Counted from the first letter of the stretch, positions 35,821 through 46,117 are shown. The stretch: DNA of 64,000 bases from Pacificispira spongiicola (GCF_012926505.1 NZ_JABBNT010000003.1:691650-755649); one strand, 5' to 3'. Translations and numbers: made by a program. The notes: generated from the sequence alone by a model not told the origin.

Positions 35821-37107
35821 TTACCCGTTGGACCCGCGGTTCAGCGCGCGATGACCGATATCGCGGCGGCAGAACCCTTCCGGCCAATGGATCAGGTCGA
35901 CGGCGGCATAGGCCTTGTCGCGGGCTTCCTGCACGGTCGCGCCGGTCGCGGTGACGTTCAGCACGCGCCCGCCGGTTGCGATCAGCTTGCCGTCGTCGCT
36001 GCGCGCCGTACCGGCATGGAAGACCACGGTGTCCGGGTCGGCTTCCGCGCCGTCGACATTCGAAATTTCCGTGCCCTTCTGATAGGTACCCGGATAGCCC
36101 TGCGCGGCCAGGACGACGGTCATCGCGGCCTTGTCCTGCCAGCGCAGGTCGAAGCGCGACAGCGTCCCGTCGGCGACGGCCAGCAGCGCGGGCAACAGGT
36201 CGGATTGCAGGCGCATCATCAGAACCTGACATTCCGGGTCGCCGAAACGGACATTGTATTCGATGACCTTCGGGCCCTCGTCGGTGATCATCAACCCGAT
36301 GAACAGCACGCCCTTGAACGGTTTGCCTTCCGCCTTCATTGCGGCGACGGTCGGGTTCAGGATCGTGTCGATGATGCGCTGTTCGATTTCCGGTGTGCAG
36401 ACCGGCGCGGGGGAATAGGCGCCCATGCCGCCGGTATTCGGGCCGGTATCGCCGTCGCCGACCCGCTTGTGATCCTGGGCGGAGGCCAGCGGCAGCGCCG
36501 TTTCCCCGTCGGACAGGGCGAAGAAGGACAGTTCTTCCCCCACCATCATTTCCTCGACCACGACTTCCGCGCCCGCGCTGCCGAAAGCGCCGTCCAGCAT
36601 GGCGGCGTCGACGGCGGACAGGGCTTCTTCCAGCGTCATGGCCACGGTAACGCCCTTGCCCGCGGCCAGCCCGTCCGCCTTCACGACGATCGGTGCGCCT
36701 TGTTCGCGGATATAGGCCTTGGCGGCCTCCGCGTCCGTGAAACGCCCATAGGCGGCGGTCGGGATGTTGTATTTGGCGCAGATATCCTTGCTGAACCCCT
36801 TCGATCCCTCCAGCGCGGCGGCGGCGGCGCTGGGACCGAAGACGCGGATGCCTGCTTCCGTCAGGCGATCGGCCAGACCGGCGACCAGGGGGCCTTCCGG
36901 GCCCACCACGACGAAATCGATTTTCTCGTCCTGTGCGAAGCGGATGATGCCGTCCAGGTCGTCCACGGAAATCGGCACGCAGGTCGCTTCCCGTGCGATT
37001 CCGGCATTGCCCGGCGCGCAGAACAGGGCATCGCATAATGGCGAGGCTGCCAGAGCCCAACACAAGGCGTGTTCGCGTCCGCCGGAGCCGATCACCAAAA
37101 TGCGCAT
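35821..37107 (-). CDS. purD: phosphoribosylamine-glycine ligase
   Basis: A 428-residue ATP-grasp enzyme of purine synthesis (GAR synthetase). N-terminal [33 protein letters not shown], the ATP-grasp [20 protein letters not shown], and the signature [11 protein letters not shown]. Start at ATG 37107, preceded by AAGGAACGGGG; the longer frame has no support. Divergent from xseA. Confidence 0.97.
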   Translation of the reverse strand: MRILVIGSGGREHALCWALAASPLCDALFCAPGNAGIAREATCVPISVDDLDGIIRFAQDEKIDFVVVGPEGPLVAGLADRLTEAGIRVFGPSAAAAALEGSKGFSKDICAKYNIPTAAYGRFTDAEAAKAYIREQGAPIVVKADGLAAGKGVTVAMTLEEALSAVDAAMLDGAFGSAGAEVVVEEMMVGEELSFFALSDGETALPLASAQDHKRVGDGDTGPNTGGMGAYSPAPVCTPEIEQRIIDTILNPTVAAMKAEGKPFKGVLFIGLMITDEGPKVIEYNVRFGDPECQVLMMRLQSDLLPALLAVADGTLSRFDLRWQDKAAMTVVLAAQGYPGTYQKGTEISNVDGAEADPDTVVFHAGTARSDDGKLIATGGRVLNVTATGATVQEARDKAYAAVDLIHWPEGFCRRDIGHRALNRGSNG

Positions 37108-37310
37108 CCCCGTTCCTTTTCTCAGCTTCCCAGGTCCCGATCGGGTCTTCGCAATGCCGGGGCCGGGCCGGTCGCCCTGGCGGGCGACGCTTCCAATTCG
37201 AAGGCTCTCGACATAGCATTTTCCTCGGATTTGACAAACCGCGTAACGTCGCGGCATTTCTTGATCAAAGCCTTTGCCAAACCGGGCCGACCTGCGATGC
37301 TGGCTGGGAT

Positions 37311-38810
37311 ATGTCGGATCAAATGACAGGCAACATTCAAGAGCTATCGGTCTCTGAGCTTTCCAACGCGCTGAAACGCACGGTGGAAGACGCGTATTCC
37401 TATGTTCGCGTCCGGGGGGAAATTTCCGGTTTCAAACGCGCCGCCTCCGGTCACCTCTACATGGCGCTGAAGGATCAGGACGCGGTTCTGGACGCCGTCT
37501 GTTGGCGCGGCAGCGCGTCCAAGCTGATGGCCCGGCCGGAAGACGGGTTGGAAGTCATCGCGACCGGGCGGCTGACGACTTATCCGGGCCGGTCGAAATA
37601 CCAGATCGTCATCGAACAGATCGAATTGGCCGGGGAAGGCGCGCTTCTCAAACTCCTGGAGGAACGCAAGCGCCGCCTCGCCGAGGAAGGCCTGTTCGAT
37701 CCGGACCGCAAGAAGCCGATTCCGTTCCTGCCGCAGGTCATCGGCGTGGTTACCTCCCCGACCGGTGCCGTCATTCGCGATATTTTGCATCGCCTTGCGG
37801 ATCGCTTCCCCCGGCATGTGCTGTTGTGGCCGGTTCTGGTCCAGGGGGAAGGGGCCGCGGCGCAGGTCGCGGCGGCCATCGACGGCTTCAATCGGCTGAC
37901 CCCGGACGGTCCGATTCCGCGACCGGATGTTCTGATCGTCGCGCGCGGCGGCGGGTCGCTGGAAGATCTGTGGGGCTTCAACGAGGAAATTGTCGTGCGC
38001 GCGGCGGCGGCCAGCACCATTCCGCTGATTTCCGCAGTCGGGCATGAAACCGATACGACCCTGATCGATTTCGCCAGCGACCGGCGGGCACCGACCCCGA
38101 CGGCCGCGGCGGAAATGGCGGTGCCTGTGCGCGCCGATCTGCTGGCCGATCTGGTAGGGTTCGAACAGCGTTTAATCAGCGCCGGGGCGCGTGGCTTGGA
38201 AAACAGGTCGCGCTATCTGGAAGGGTTGGCGCGGGGCTTGCCGCAACCGCGTCGCCTGATGGAACCGGCGATGCAGCGTCTGGACGACCTGAGCGAACGG
38301 CTGAGTCAGGCGCCTGCGCGTATTCTGCGCGAGAAGGCGGATCGATTGGACGCGCGGGCGGGCCGCCTGCGGTCCCCGTCGGACCAGATTCGCCGGGCAT
38401 CGGATGGGTTGTCCGATCTGACGGGGCGATTGGATCGCGCCGCCCGATACGGCGTGGACCGCGAACAGCGTCGCTTCACCGATCTACGTGTGGGCGACCG
38501 TAGTCTGACCGCGATGGTCCGACGCCTGAAACAGGACGGCGAAAGATTGGCGCGTTTCGGTCAGGCGGTGGAGGCGTTGAGCTATCGCGGCACGCTGAAG
38601 CGTGGCTATGCAGTGGTGCGCGATACGGACGGGGCTTTGGTCACGCAAGCCGACGGCATATCGGCGGGCATGGCCTTGGAAATAGAATTCGCGGAGGACA
38701 AACGTATTTCGGTCCTGGCGGGGGAGGCGGGTACGGGGCGGAAATCATCCCCCCGAAAGAAACCCGCCGCCGACCCAAAAACCCCACCCAAACAACAGGA
38801 TCTTTTCTAA
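37311..38810 (+). CDS. xseA: exodeoxyribonuclease VII large subunit
   Basis: A 499-residue nuclease subunit. It has an OB-fold N-terminus ([40 protein letters not shown]) and the conserved catalytic domain ([57 protein letters not shown]), followed by a long coiled coil and the C-terminal RGYAVVRD motif. Start at ATG 37311; the upstream open frame is antisense to purD. A TTGACA at 37231-37236 may be part of its promoter. Its stop overlaps the next start in TAATG. Confidence 0.96.
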   Translation: MSDQMTGNIQELSVSELSNALKRTVEDAYSYVRVRGEISGFKRAASGHLYMALKDQDAVLDAVCWRGSASKLMARPEDGLEVIATGRLTTYPGRSKYQIVIEQIELAGEGALLKLLEERKRRLAEEGLFDPDRKKPIPFLPQVIGVVTSPTGAVIRDILHRLADRFPRHVLLWPVLVQGEGAAAQVAAAIDGFNRLTPDGPIPRPDVLIVARGGGSLEDLWGFNEEIVVRAAAASTIPLISAVGHETDTTLIDFASDRRAPTPTAAAEMAVPVRADLLADLVGFEQRLISAGARGLENRSRYLEGLARGLPQPRRLMEPAMQRLDDLSERLSQAPARILREKADRLDARAGRLRSPSDQIRRASDGLSDLTGRLDRAARYGVDREQRRFTDLRVGDRSLTAMVRRLKQDGERLARFGQAVEALSYRGTLKRGYAVVRDTDGALVTQADGISAGMALEIEFAEDKRISVLAGEAGTGRKSSPRKKPAADPKTPPKQQDLF

Positions 38811-39631
38811 TGCGTTTTATGGGCGTGCTTACAGGGGCCATCCTATGGTGTCTCGCTGTACCGGGCCAAGCGGCCGACCTGCAAATGGACGGTCAATTCG
38901 TTCAAGGTGGATACGCGATGGGATATGTATCGCCGGGCAGTCGCGTTGATTTCGATGGCCTGGACGTTCCGGTCGGTGTCGGCGGCGATTTCTTTATCGG
39001 TTTTCATCGCGACGAACAGGCGGAGCCGGTGTTGAAGATCACGCATACGGACGGCAGAACGGAAGAACGCACCCTGTCGATCAAGCAGCGCCAGTACGAC
39101 ATTCAGCGGATCGACGGTTTGCCGGATGAAAAAGTGACGCCCCCGCCGGAAGTGACGGAACGGATCGCGGCGGATGCGGCATTGGTCGCGAAGGCCCGTG
39201 CGCGGCGCACGCCGCGCGCTTATTTCGAAACTGGCTGGATGTGGCCGTGTGTCGGTCCGATTACCGGTGTGTTCGGCAGCCAGCGCATCCTGAACGGCGA
39301 ACCGCGCCAACCTCATTATGGGGTGGATATCGCCGCGCCGTTGGGAACGCCGGTTGTCGCGCCCGCCGACGGGGTGGTGTCGCTGGTCGCGCCCGATATG
39401 TATTTTTCCGGGGCGACGCTGATGATCGATCACGGTCGTGGGCTGGCCTCCGCCTTCCTGCATCTACAATCGATTGAAGTCTCGGAAGGTCAGGTCGTCC
39501 GTAAGGGCGACCGAATCGCCACCTTGGGCGGCAGCGGCCGGGCGACGGGGCCGCATCTGGATTGGCGGATCAATTGGTTCGACAAGCGGTTGGACGCCGA
39601 ACTTTTCGTCGGCCCCATGCCGTCGGAATAG
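38810..39631 (+). CDS. M23-family peptidoglycan endopeptidase, zinc-ligand variant
   Basis: A 273-residue exported protein with a signal peptide (residues 1-21, ending PGQAADL). A linker precedes the LytM domain: HYGVDIAAPLGTPVVAPADG with the first zinc His/Asp, and LHLQSIEVSEGQVVRKGD. The closing motif reads GPHLDWRINWF where active lysostaphin-type enzymes have GPHLHxE, so the third zinc ligand is Asp rather than His. Similar GPHLDWR variants exist in proteobacteria, from memory; activity is uncertain. Translationally coupled to xseA. Confidence 0.88.
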   Translation: MRFMGVLTGAILWCLAVPGQAADLQMDGQFVQGGYAMGYVSPGSRVDFDGLDVPVGVGGDFFIGFHRDEQAEPVLKITHTDGRTEERTLSIKQRQYDIQRIDGLPDEKVTPPPEVTERIAADAALVAKARARRTPRAYFETGWMWPCVGPITGVFGSQRILNGEPRQPHYGVDIAAPLGTPVVAPADGVVSLVAPDMYFSGATLMIDHGRGLASAFLHLQSIEVSEGQVVRKGDRIATLGGSGRATGPHLDWRINWFDKRLDAELFVGPMPSE

Positions 39632-39645
39632 TGCCGTCGGAATAG
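39618..39645. repeat. 14-bp tandem duplication across a stop codon
   Basis: TGCCGTCGGAATAG occurs twice in direct succession (39618-39631, 39632-39645). The first copy supplies the last codons and TAG stop of the M23 gene; the second repeats them out of use. Confidence 0.85.
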
Positions 39646-39647
39646 GG

Positions 39648-40400
39648 TTATACCCGACCGATGCGGAAGGTCAGCGGCCAGAAGACGCGCTTGGGCGTGT
39701 CGGGATCGCCCCAGACCTCGGCCAACGCATCGCGGAAACCCGGTAGCGGATCCTTGCCGGTCTTGACGCGAAATTCCTTCACCGCCGACCAGGTCCCGGC
39801 ATAGGCGACCAACCGGTCCAGGGGCCAGGAAACCGCCATCGTCAAATCGGGGCCTGGTTCTTCCGGGAATGGGAAGGGAATGTTGGCATAGCCTTCATCC
39901 ACATGGCGGCGTTCCGGCGGCCAGTAGGCCCCGATCCCGTCGGCATAGAAACGCTGCAAGGCCGCATTCGCCGCATCGTCTTCGACCTGCGTCGGGCGAT
40001 AGGACAGCAAGACCAATTTCGCGCCGGGACGGGCGACCCGGCGGACCTCGTCATAGAATTTCGGCAGGTCGAACCAATGCGCCGCCTGGGCCGCCAGGAT
40101 CAAATCGACGCTGCCGTCGGCCAGCACCGGGGCGTCTTCCGCCGGACAGACCGCATAGGTGACGCCGTCCGCCGCGATAGCCTTTTCGATTTGCGGGGCG
40201 CTGGGGTCGGTAGCGATGACGCGTTCGAAATGCTTGGCGAGACCGACGCTGGCCTGCCCATTGCCGCAACCGCAGTCCCAGGCCAGACCGTGATGGTCCA
40301 CCAAAGCGGCCAGTTCGGAATAGAGAGTTTCGGGATAGTGAGGTCGGAACGCGGCATAATTCGCGGCGAGTCCGGAAAAATGATCTTTGAACTCCACCAC
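39648..40400 (-). CDS. class I SAM-dependent methyltransferase
   Basis: A 250-residue methyltransferase (DUF/Methyltransf_11 type) with SAM motif I WDCGCGNGQASVGLAKHF and the acidic motif VIATDPS. The HFSGLAANYAAFRPHYPETL opening is typical of this subgroup. It starts at GTG 40400, seven bases after AGGAG; a second GTG follows directly. Last gene downstream of the lipid A block (10-base gap); substrate unknown. Confidence 0.88.
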   Translation of the reverse strand: MVEFKDHFSGLAANYAAFRPHYPETLYSELAALVDHHGLAWDCGCGNGQASVGLAKHFERVIATDPSAPQIEKAIAADGVTYAVCPAEDAPVLADGSVDLILAAQAAHWFDLPKFYDEVRRVARPGAKLVLLSYRPTQVEDDAANAALQRFYADGIGAYWPPERRHVDEGYANIPFPFPEEPGPDLTMAVSWPLDRLVAYAGTWSAVKEFRVKTGKDPLPGFRDALAEVWGDPDTPKRVFWPLTFRIGRV

Positions 40401-40410
40401 GATACGTCTC

Positions 40411-41307
40411 CTAATTCGGCCAGCGTTTATGGACCCAGAACCATTCGCCGGGCCGTTCGCGAATCCAGCCTTCCAGCCGTTGCGTGAATTCTGTTGCCAC
40501 GGCAATCGTATCGGCCTTCAGGTCGCCCGAATTCGGCGATTCCAACGGCGGATGGATGGTAACCCGGAACCGGCATTTTGCGATCCGTTCGATGCGGACC
40601 GGCAGAATCGGCACATCCAGGCGCAGACCCAATTCGACGGGGCCGATGGCGGTCATGGCGTCGCGTCCGAAGAAGGGAATCGGATGCCCTTCGTTGAGCT
40701 TCTGGTCCAATAAGAGGCCAAGCCGCTCCCCACGTTTCATCCCGGCATAGGCTTCGCGGAAACCGGCTGGCCCCTTCGGCAGCAGCTTATTCACAAAACG
40801 GCCGCGCACCCGACGGAAATACGTATCCATGTAAGGGTTCGTCGCGAAACGGTAGATGTTGTTCAATGGGCAGTCGTGGGCATAGGCGACGAGGCTGACC
40901 ATTTCCCAATTCGCCATATGCGCGGACAGGAAAATCGCGGCCCCTTGATCGCGCGCCGCGATCAGATGTTCCAGACCAACGACGTCAACGGGGCCGTTCG
41001 GGGCCAGGACGTCGATCTTGCCCAGATGCGCGAATTCGCCGGCCCCCCGGCCCAGATTGTCCCAAACCTGACGCACTGTAGCGTCGATTGTCGCCTGATC
41101 CCAATCCGGAAAGGCGTGTTTGAGATTCCGGCGCGCGACCTTATCCGCTTTCAAAAAGGGGCCGATGGTTCGAAACAGAAAGCCGCCGATCGCCGACGCC
41201 CAGGACAATGGCAGTTGTCGGACGGTCCACAGCGATCCTTGTATCGCCGCGGCCTGTATCAGATGCACGAGGGTCCGTTTGGGGCCGGATTTGGAAGACG
41301 TCGTCAT
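40411..41307 (-). CDS. lpxL: lipid A biosynthesis acyltransferase (LpxL/HtrB family)
   Basis: A 298-residue membrane-associated acyltransferase adding a secondary acyl chain to Kdo-lipid A. The HX4(D/E) motif is SAHMANWEM; other family marks are GLLLDQKLNEGHPIPFFGRDAMT and ERPGEWFWVHKRW at the C-terminus. A hydrophobic segment lies near residues ~25-50. Starts at ATG 41307, overlapping the lpxK stop (ATGA). The exact acyl chain and position cannot be read. Confidence 0.9.
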   Translation of the reverse strand: MTTSSKSGPKRTLVHLIQAAAIQGSLWTVRQLPLSWASAIGGFLFRTIGPFLKADKVARRNLKHAFPDWDQATIDATVRQVWDNLGRGAGEFAHLGKIDVLAPNGPVDVVGLEHLIAARDQGAAIFLSAHMANWEMVSLVAYAHDCPLNNIYRFATNPYMDTYFRRVRGRFVNKLLPKGPAGFREAYAGMKRGERLGLLLDQKLNEGHPIPFFGRDAMTAIGPVELGLRLDVPILPVRIERIAKCRFRVTIHPPLESPNSGDLKADTIAVATEFTQRLEGWIRERPGEWFWVHKRWPN

Positions 41308-42278
41308 TGGTTCGTTGCGAAAGAAATCAGGGAAACAGGCGTCGCATCGTGCCATGTAACATGGACGCCGACGGCAAGGATGCGGTTCTGTATCACTGGC
41401 GGTAGCTTAACAAAATCCTTTTCCGTCGTAACCGCAATGGCCTGAAGCCGCTGGGATTCCGCTAAAATTGCGCTGGTATCGGCTTCCGAATAGCGATGGT
41501 GGTCTGGAAACGCACGTGTCGCGACGATGTCGAGATGCATGTCGCGCAACGTGGCGAAGAACTTTTCCGGTCGTCCGATCCCCGCGAAGGCCATGACCCG
41601 CGATCCGACCGGCAAGGTTTCCGGACGGTCCGGGGTCAGACGTCCCCGAAAACACGGAATTTTCCGGCTCTCAATCGCGCCGGGGGCCGGTCCGTCCCCC
41701 AACAGAATGACTGCGTCCGCGCGGGACAGGGCATCCTCGACCCGTTCGCGTAGCGGCCCGGCGGGCACGACACAGCCGTTCCCGAATCCGATGGCGCTGT
41801 CCACCACCAGAAACGAGCGATCCTTGATCAGGCTGTTGTTCTGGAATCCGTCGTCGAGGATGAGGTGACTTGCACCGGCGGCGACGGCGGCTTTCGCCGA
41901 GGTGACGCGATCCGCGCCGATCCAGGTCGGGGCGGTCCTGGCGAGGAGCAGCGGTTCGTCGCCCACGTCCAGGGCAGAATGGCGTTCTGGCTCCACGCGT
42001 GTCGTCCGTGCTGTCAGGGCGCCGCCGTAACCCCGGCTGATGAAATGCGGATACGCACCCGCGGCGACCAACGCGCGACCGACCTCTATCGCCACCGGCG
42101 TTTTGCCGGTGCCGCCCAGATTGACGTTTCCTATACAAATGACGGGCCGTTCGGCGCGGAACGGTTCGCTGCGCCGGGCGTTGATGCGACCGCCGATTTG
42201 CCAGAGACACGATAGCGGGGTCAGGAGGCGCGCGGCGAGGCCCGGCTGCCGGTCGAACCAGAAGGCCGGGGGCCTCAT
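41304..42278 (-). CDS. lpxK: tetraacyldisaccharide 4'-kinase
   Basis: A 324-residue inner-membrane kinase of lipid A synthesis. The P-loop is GNVNLGGTGKTPVAIEV, followed by SRGYGG, VGDEPLLLA and LDDGFQNNSL, all LpxK signatures; TTEKDFVKLP is near the C-terminus. Starts at ATG 42278 (MRPPAFWFDR) in an ATGA overlap with waaA; the open frame further upstream is inside waaA. Confidence 0.96.
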   Translation of the reverse strand: MRPPAFWFDRQPGLAARLLTPLSCLWQIGGRINARRSEPFRAERPVICIGNVNLGGTGKTPVAIEVGRALVAAGAYPHFISRGYGGALTARTTRVEPERHSALDVGDEPLLLARTAPTWIGADRVTSAKAAVAAGASHLILDDGFQNNSLIKDRSFLVVDSAIGFGNGCVVPAGPLRERVEDALSRADAVILLGDGPAPGAIESRKIPCFRGRLTPDRPETLPVGSRVMAFAGIGRPEKFFATLRDMHLDIVATRAFPDHHRYSEADTSAILAESQRLQAIAVTTEKDFVKLPPVIQNRILAVGVHVTWHDATPVSLISFATNQ

Positions 42279-43564
42279 TGGCCTCGCCCCGGTGCGATGG
42301 GCGGTAGAACCGGGGCCAGCCGCGCCATGACGCGGTCGACGGTTGTCGCGCCGATGCGGGCCACCGCTTCCCCGGCCTGGGCGACGGTTTGTCTGTGACC
42401 GGGATCGGCAAGCAAGCGCGTAACGGCGTCGGCGACATCCGACGCGGACGCCGCCGAAACGGCACCGCCCGCATCGGTCAGGCTGGCCGCGACGGTCGAA
42501 AAATTCGTCATGTCCGGGCCGATCACCGGGACGCAACCGAGCTGCAGCGCCTCAATGGGGTTATGCCCGCCATGGCCCCCAACCAAACTGCCGCCGATCA
42601 GGGAGACGGGGACCAGCCGATAGAACAGGCCCAATTCGCCGAGCGTATCGGCGACGAGGCATTGGCATTCGGGCGATACGGTTTCCCCGACTGCTCGCCG
42701 TGCCGTAACCAGCCCCTTCGCGCGCATCAGGGCGGCGACATCCTCCCCCCGCTTCGGGTGGCGCGGGACGACAACGGTCAGCAGGTCCGGCAGGCTTTCC
42801 CGCAGCAGGGCGTCGGCCTCCGCCACGATTTCTTCCTCGCCGGGATGGGTGCTGGCCGCCAGCCAGACCGGCCGGCCGGAAACGCGCCGACGTTCTTCCT
42901 CCAGGGCGATATCGTCGACGGGCAGGGGCGGTGCCGACAGTTTCAGATTGCCGACGCAATCGGCTTTCCGCGCGCCCAGACTGGACAGATGCGCGGCATC
43001 GTCCGGGGTTTGCGCAAGGCAGGGGGAAAACCCGCCGAGGAGATCGGCGGACAGGCCGGGGAAACGGCGCCATTGGCTCAGGCTGCGCGACGAAATCCGC
43101 CCATTGACCAACGCCATCGGCTTTCCGGAATCGCGCATTGCCCAAATCAGGCCGGGCCAGAATTCGGATTCGATCCAAATCCCCAGATCCGGTTGCCAAT
43201 GATCGAGAAACCGGCGCAGCCAGGGGCGAAGGTCGACGGGTAGATATTGGTGAATGGCGCGCGGTGGAAGCCGTGCTTCCATCAGGCGGGCGCTGGTCAC
43301 CGTGCCCGTGGTGACGAGGACATGGCTGTGTGGGTCGCGCGCCAGCAAGCGTTCAATCAGCGGCAGGGCGGAAACCGATTCCCCATTGCTGGCCGCGTGA
43401 ATCCAAACCAAGGGTCCGTCCGGACGGGGCTTGCCCGGCTGTCCCCGGCGTTCCGCGAATCGGACGGGGTCTTCTTTCCCGGCAGCGAGCCTTTTGTCCA
43501 ACACGCGCCGGATGACCGGTGCGCCGAGCGTTGTGGCCAAACAATAGGCGTGACGGGCGAGCAT
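42275..43564 (-). CDS. waaA: 3-deoxy-D-manno-octulosonic acid (Kdo) transferase
   Basis: A 429-residue GT30 glycosyltransferase attaching Kdo to lipid IVA. IHAASNGESVSALPLIERLL, the catalytic-region WIESEFWPGLIWAM, LAASTHPGEEEIV and SLIGGSLVGGHGGHNPIEAL are characteristic. A hydrophobic N-terminus anchors it. It begins 4 bases after the preceding stop. Confidence 0.96.
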   Translation of the reverse strand: MLARHAYCLATTLGAPVIRRVLDKRLAAGKEDPVRFAERRGQPGKPRPDGPLVWIHAASNGESVSALPLIERLLARDPHSHVLVTTGTVTSARLMEARLPPRAIHQYLPVDLRPWLRRFLDHWQPDLGIWIESEFWPGLIWAMRDSGKPMALVNGRISSRSLSQWRRFPGLSADLLGGFSPCLAQTPDDAAHLSSLGARKADCVGNLKLSAPPLPVDDIALEEERRRVSGRPVWLAASTHPGEEEIVAEADALLRESLPDLLTVVVPRHPKRGEDVAALMRAKGLVTARRAVGETVSPECQCLVADTLGELGLFYRLVPVSLIGGSLVGGHGGHNPIEALQLGCVPVIGPDMTNFSTVAASLTDAGGAVSAASASDVADAVTRLLADPGHRQTVAQAGEAVARIGATTVDRVMARLAPVLPPIAPGRGQ

Positions 43565-43568
43565 GGTG

Positions 43569-44288
43569 CTAGGCCCCCGTCGTCTTTTCGTCGGACGCGG
43601 CGCGCGGCACCGGATCGTGCCCCATCTCCCGGTCGCAGCCGTCAGCCAGATCGTTCAAAATAGCTTCGATTTCCGCGCGGCAGGCTTCTCTCGCCGCGGC
43701 ATCCGGTTTCGGCGGCAGGATATAGGCCTTGCCCCAGCGGCAGACGCCCCGGTTGAAGGGGAGCGGCAGTTGGAACAGATCCCAGGTCTTCAAGACACGG
43801 CGGCGCTTCATCGAATAAGAGACGGGAACGATCGGCACGCCGGCCAGCGCGGCGATGACGATCATGCCTTCCTTCACGACGAGGCGTGGGCCGCGCGGGC
43901 CGTCCGGGGTGAAGCCGACAGGCTTATTGTCTTTCAGGCGTTTCACGATGGCGCGGGTCGCCTTCGCCCCATCGCGGCTGTCCACGGGAATCGCGTCGAA
44001 ACCGAACCGGCCCATCGTGCCGGAAACGAACCGGCCATCGCTGTGTCCGGAATGCACGACGCACAGATTGTGCGACTGTTCGGCATAGGCGAAGGGCATC
44101 ATCCCGATCCGGTTATGCCATAAGGCGATGATGAACGGCTTCCCTTCCGCGAACAGGCGATCACGGTCTTCGGTGCCGCTTACCTCCCACCGGGACGTCA
44201 GGCGCACGAACCGGATATAGGCGGCGATCAGCGCGCAAACGAGGCCGTGAAACCAGGCCTGCTTTGTCAGCCGCTTCACCAGCCCCAT
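43569..44288 (-). CDS. lysophospholipid acyltransferase family protein (DUF374)
   Basis: A 239-residue acyltransferase-like protein with an N-terminal hydrophobic segment. ALWHNRIGMMPF, HSGHSDGRFVS, GFTPDGPRGPRLVVKEG and VPVSYSMKRRRVLKTWDLF mark the DUF374 family, which travels with Kdo/lipid A genes. It may acylate lipid A or a related glycolipid. Start at ATG 44288 (MGLVKRLTKQ), 5 bases after the ABC transporter stop; the upstream open frame lies in that gene. Confidence 0.88.
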   Translation of the reverse strand: MGLVKRLTKQAWFHGLVCALIAAYIRFVRLTSRWEVSGTEDRDRLFAEGKPFIIALWHNRIGMMPFAYAEQSHNLCVVHSGHSDGRFVSGTMGRFGFDAIPVDSRDGAKATRAIVKRLKDNKPVGFTPDGPRGPRLVVKEGMIVIAALAGVPIVPVSYSMKRRRVLKTWDLFQLPLPFNRGVCRWGKAYILPPKPDAAAREACRAEIEAILNDLADGCDREMGHDPVPRAASDEKTTGA

Positions 44289-44293
44289 GCGGA

Positions 44294-46117
44294 TCAAGCC
44301 TCCTGTGTTTCTTCGTTGGTCAGATCGTCCTGAAACTGAATACGGCACAAGCGTGCATACAACCCGTCGCGCTTGACCAGTTCGTCATGCGGCCCGACAT
44401 CGATGACCTTGCCCTTATCCATGACGAAAATCCGGTCCGCCTTGCGGATCGTCGCCAGCCGATGGGCGATGACTATCGTGGTGCGTCCGACCATCAGGCG
44501 CGCCAGCGCTTCCTGCACCTGACGTTCCGATTCCGCGTCCAGCGCCGACGTCGCCTCGTCCAGCAGCAGGATCGGCGCGTTCTTCAACATCGCGCGCGCG
44601 ATGGCGATACGTTGCCGCTGTCCGCCGCTGAGGCGCAGTCCCTGTTCCCCGACCATGGTGTCGTATCCGTCGGGCAAGGACAGGATGAAGTCATGGGCGG
44701 CCGCGTTGCGCGCGGCCTCTTCGATTTCTTCCTGAGACGCGCCCATTCGGCCATAGGCGATATTGGCGCGGATCGTGTCGTTGAACAGCGCCGGTTCCTG
44801 GCTGACCAGGGCGATACCGCTCATCACCGATTCCAGCGTCGCCTTTCGAATGTCCTGACCGTCGATCAGGACCGCACCGTCCGTCACGTCATAGAAACGC
44901 GGGATAAGGTTCAGGACGGTCGTCTTCCCGGCACCGGACGGCCCCACCAGGGCGACGGTTTCGCCCGCCTTGATGTCGATATCGACACCGTCCAGAACGC
45001 CTTTGTCGGCGTCGTATCGGAAAAACACGTTCTGCAACGCGACCGTGCCCTTGCCCGGCTTCATCGGCCGCGCATCCGGGGCATTCTTGATCAGCGGATC
45101 GTGGTCGATGATTTCGAAAATCCGCTTCGCCCCCGCCAAACCTTCCTGGAGGGAGTTGTTCAGCCCGGCCAAGCTGCGCATCGGCTGATAGGCCATGAAC
45201 ACGGCGAAGAAGAAGGCCATGAAGGACCCAACCGTCTGCTGGCCGTTCAGGATTTGATAGCCGCCCAGGACGATGATCGTGAACAGGGTGAATCCGGCCA
45301 GCGAGTCCATGATCGGATAGCTCAACGCGCGCGTTCGAACCGCCTTCACCAACAGCTTGTATGTGGTCAGGAAGGCCTTGCCGCCGCGTTCCGCTTCATA
45401 GTCCTGCATCGAATAGGCGCGGACCTGTCGGGCGTTCTTCAGGCTGTCGTCCAGAACGGCGGTCATCTGGCCGAATTCGGCCTGGGTATTTTCGGACACC
45501 TTGCGCAGGCGGCGGCCGATGCGGGCGATGGGCATCACGCTGAACGGGAAGAAGATGAAGGCGAACAGCGCCAGTTGCCAATTCAACTGGAACATGGCCC
45601 CGATCATGAAGATCAGCGTAATAACGTCCCGGCCCGCCCCCGTAAAAACCTTGGTCACGGCGTCGCGCAGGAAATAGGTGTCGGAGGTGAAGCGCGACAG
45701 TTGTTTCGCCGTGCCTTCCTGTTCCAGGTAGCGGATTTCGATTTCAAGGAAGGCGCGGAACATCTGGTTCTGCATCGTTTCGATGACGCGCAGCCCGACC
45801 ATCTGCATGGTCACGGATTGCAGGAAGTTCCCCAAACCGCGTGTGACGGATAGGCCGAAGAAACCGGCCGCCGCGGCCCAGACCCAGAATTCTTCCTTGT
45901 TAATGAAGGCTTCGTTCAGGGCGGGTTCGACCAGTTTGACCAGCCCGAAATTCGACGCCCCGACAATCGCCATCCAGAACACGGCGAAGGCGATCATGCC
46001 CTTGTGTTCCGTCATATACTCGCGCCAAAGACGCCGGGTCAGCGTCCGGGTCAGCGGGTCCAACGAGAACCGGTTCTTTTTCTTATTTTTCGGTACGGTT
46101 TCAGCCTGGGCAGCCAA
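44294..46117 (-). CDS. msbA: ABC transporter, MsbA-like lipid flippase
   Basis: A 607-residue half-transporter: six membrane segments (residues ~40-330) then an ATPase with Walker A GPSGAGKTTVLN, signature LSGGQRQRIAIARAM and Walker B ILLLDEATSALD. Position at the head of the lipid A/Kdo genes supports a role in flipping the lipid A core. The predicted start is TTG at 46117 with AGGAT 8 bases upstream; no ATG is near, so the exact start is uncertain. Confidence 0.9.
   Translation of the reverse strand: MAAQAETVPKNKKKNRFSLDPLTRTLTRRLWREYMTEHKGMIAFAVFWMAIVGASNFGLVKLVEPALNEAFINKEEFWVWAAAAGFFGLSVTRGLGNFLQSVTMQMVGLRVIETMQNQMFRAFLEIEIRYLEQEGTAKQLSRFTSDTYFLRDAVTKVFTGAGRDVITLIFMIGAMFQLNWQLALFAFIFFPFSVMPIARIGRRLRKVSENTQAEFGQMTAVLDDSLKNARQVRAYSMQDYEAERGGKAFLTTYKLLVKAVRTRALSYPIMDSLAGFTLFTIIVLGGYQILNGQQTVGSFMAFFFAVFMAYQPMRSLAGLNNSLQEGLAGAKRIFEIIDHDPLIKNAPDARPMKPGKGTVALQNVFFRYDADKGVLDGVDIDIKAGETVALVGPSGAGKTTVLNLIPRFYDVTDGAVLIDGQDIRKATLESVMSGIALVSQEPALFNDTIRANIAYGRMGASQEEIEEAARNAAAHDFILSLPDGYDTMVGEQGLRLSGGQRQRIAIARAMLKNAPILLLDEATSALDAESERQVQEALARLMVGRTTIVIAHRLATIRKADRIFVMDKGKVIDVGPHDELVKRDGLYARLCRIQFQDDLTNEETQEA

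Noticed and set aside
35531..37237. 568-codon frame overlapping purD on the same strand
   Set aside because: Arg/Gly-rich +1 shadow of purD without any domain.
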